From Methylomarinum sp964397365 (GTDB lineage Bacteria; Pseudomonadota; Gammaproteobacteria; Methylococcales; Methylomonadaceae), in the NCBI GenBank assembly GCA_964397365.1, contig CAYNIU010000002.1, positions 1 through 64,000 of the forward strand: a stretch of 64,000 nt of DNA, given 5' to 3'. Position numbers and translations under genes: made by a program. The notes beneath the pieces are model-generated. The model saw only the letters and a program-made list of their open reading frames with translations. It was not told where the DNA came from and ran no database searches. Position 1 is the stretch's first letter. Every line of letters starts with the position of its first letter. Below are positions 62,989 through 64,000 of the stretch, in pieces.

Positions 62989-63030
62989 AGCTCTCTTTTA
63001 TTTGTAAAAAATATTAGAGGGCTTTTTATT
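62989..63030 (+). terminator. Rho-independent terminator after ssb
   Basis: AGCTCTCTTTTATTT pairs with AAATATTAGAGGGCT with wobbles, followed by TTTTTATT. The 62932-63418 stretch otherwise holds only repeat copy 3 and the assembly gap. Confidence 0.7.
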
Positions 63031-63067
63031 GTTAGGGAAGCGCTGAACAAATCAGCGCTTCCCTAAC
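63031..63067. repeat. Palindromic element, copy 3 (solo ends of the MITE family)
   Basis: GTTAGGGAAGCGCTGA, ACAAA, TCAGCGCTTCCCTAAC: a perfect 16-base inverted repeat. The left arm and loop match the left end of copy 1 exactly. Looks like a minimal or internally deleted form of the element. Confidence 0.75.
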
Positions 63068-63250
63068 AGATTCTGTGCAATCGGCTGATCAGATTCAATC
63101 GCTAAATTGACAAACGGTTCCATGAACTCTGCTGGATAAATTTTTTGTTTCTGTTTGGTTTACATTAGGTTGTGTGTCTGGGTTAGTGTAGCCACTTCAC
63201 TTTTACGCCTAGTGGCTGACTATCATACAGTATCAGTTTGGAAAATTAAT

Positions 63251-63460
63251 TTAGGAAAGTTTGTCAATGGTCGCTGTATTTGGTAATACAGACATTCTTT
63301 TTATTNNNNNNNNNNNNNNNNNNNNNNNNNNNNNNNNNNNNNNNNNNNNNNNNNNNNNNNNNNNNNNNNNNNNNNNNNNNNNNNNNNNNNNNNNNNNNNN
63401 NNNNNTTAGGAAAGTTTGTCAATGGTCGCTGTATTTGGTAATACAGACATTCTTTTTATT
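63251..63460. other. Assembly gap flanked by an exact 55-base duplication
   Basis: 100 N at 63306-63405. The 55 bases before the gap (63251-63305) recur exactly after it (63406-63460). Exact overlap of this size on both sides of a fixed-size N run suggests unmerged contig ends, not a real tandem repeat. Confidence 0.85.
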
Positions 63461-64000
63461 GCAAATAATTGTTTTTTTAATAATCGTTGGTTTTTTTACG
63501 AGTCGATTCGAAGTTACAGTACTTACAGGCGCTAGTTGTTTGTTGGGAATCAAGGTCAGTATATTGCTATTTTGGGACATGTAAAAATAGCGTAATGTAT
63601 TCATACCGATCAGAACCTCATTAAGGTGGGTGTTTATAGCGGCATCCAGATTATGAATGACAATATTACCTATTTTTAACACTTCAATAGTCGTTTCGCG
63701 TTCTGACACCATTCCGCCTGCTGTATTAGCTTGTATATAACGTCCATAAGGAAGCCGGGCTGATGCGGCAAATATTTCTGGAATGACTGTTTTGGTGGCG
63801 CCTGTATCAATTAAGAAGGGCATGGGTACATTATTTATCATGGCTATTCCTCTATAATGACCTTGCTTATCCGCCCTGATTCTCACTTCTTCTTTGGGCA
63901 TAATGACAGGAGCAGGCGGGTTTTGGATTGCTTCTGGTGGTATGGCTGGTGTAATCGGTAACGGATTTTGTGGATGTCGATGTGGAGGAACTGGAGCAGA
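63419..64000 (-). CDS. Retropepsin-like aspartic protease (partial, 5' end outside the window)
   Basis: The frame runs off the right edge: upstream of the ATG at 63901 it continues open with a Pro-rich segment (SAPVPPHRHPQNP), so the true start is beyond 64000. The domain has YRGIAMINNVPMPFLIDTGATKTVIP in blocks with catalytic DTGA and later LIGMNTLRYF, typical of the TIGR02281/clan AA group. The C-terminal tail is basic. The stop codon lies inside the 55-base duplicated end, so the 3' end depends on the assembly. Confidence 0.8.
   Translation of the reverse strand, partial: SAPVPPHRHPQNPLPITPAIPPEAIQNPPAPVIMPKEEVRIRADKQGHYRGIAMINNVPMPFLIDTGATKTVIPEIFAASARLPYGRYIQANTAGGMVSERETTIEVLKIGNIVIHNLDAAINTHLNEVLIGMNTLRYFYMSQNSNILTLIPNKQLAPVSTVTSNRLVKKPTIIKKTIICNKKNVCITKYSDH

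Noticed and set aside
63261..63584. ORF spanning the N gap
   Set aside because: Its middle is unknown sequence and its ends are the duplicated contig ends.

Overview
The window (about 64 kb, roughly 43% GC by eye) reads as the chromosome of a gammaproteobacterium. The gene orders are classic for that class: bioB-F-H-C-D beside comF, ftsY-ftsE-ftsX-rpoH, rne divergent from rluC-HAD-S49 peptidase, ffs-dnaX-ybaB-recR, and miaA-hfq-hflX-hflK-hflC-hisZ-purA. A single-domain bacteriohemerythrin of the methanotroph type, a caa3-type oxidase and PEP-CTERM/XrtA-associated polysaccharide genes together suggest a type I methanotroph (Methylococcales, Methylobacter-like). That is inference: no methane-oxidation gene lies in the window. 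The record is a draft, with a 100-base N gap near the right end.

Layout. 1-0.4 kb: remnant of a restriction-type protein. 0.5-5.7 kb: comF divergent from the biotin operon, with a BirA-like operator between them. 5.7-6.2 kb: bacteriohemerythrin behind a perfect FNR/ANR box. 6.8-13.1 kb: aa3/caa3 oxidase subunits and assembly factors (coxB, coxA, small protein, ctaG, coxC, DUF2909, surf1, SCO-like). 13.1-18.1 kb: one ORF joining heme A synthase (CtaA) to the SRP receptor FtsY, then ftsE, ftsX and rpoH; rpoH has a CIRCE operator. 18.1-21.8 kb: accessory patch next to tRNA-Leu(CAA), holding a dead integrase invaded by a MITE-like element, a higBA toxin-antitoxin pair with an altered antitoxin C-terminus, a formyltransferase-deacetylase fusion and a group II intron remnant. 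21.9-30.1 kb: diheme peroxidase, a LolA-like protein, and a PEP-CTERM/HPr-rel-A type cassette (glycosyltransferase, amidotransferase, Tat-like secreted protein, PqqD-like protein, HprK-related kinase, nucleotidyltransferase). 30.4-41.8 kb: dnaE, rne, rluC, HAD phosphatase, SppA-like peptidase and a PepSY/PhoPQ-like cassette. 41.9-52.4 kb: SRP RNA, dnaX-ybaB-recR, HIT protein, miaA-hfq-hflXKC, hisZ, purA. 52.4-64 kb: repeats, YlqF-type GTPase, rlmG, NAD-glutamate dehydrogenase, diguanylate cyclase, YajR-type MFS, ssb, a third repeat copy, the assembly gap and an aspartic protease running off the end.

The strongest observations are the CtaA-FtsY fusion (with ctaB missing from the oxidase cluster), the CIRCE element on rpoH, the FNR boxes on hemerythrin and peroxidase, the HPr-rel-A type cassette with its Tat-like partner, the three-copy mobile palindrome, the damaged higBA locus, and a 55-base duplication around the N gap that points to an assembly artefact.
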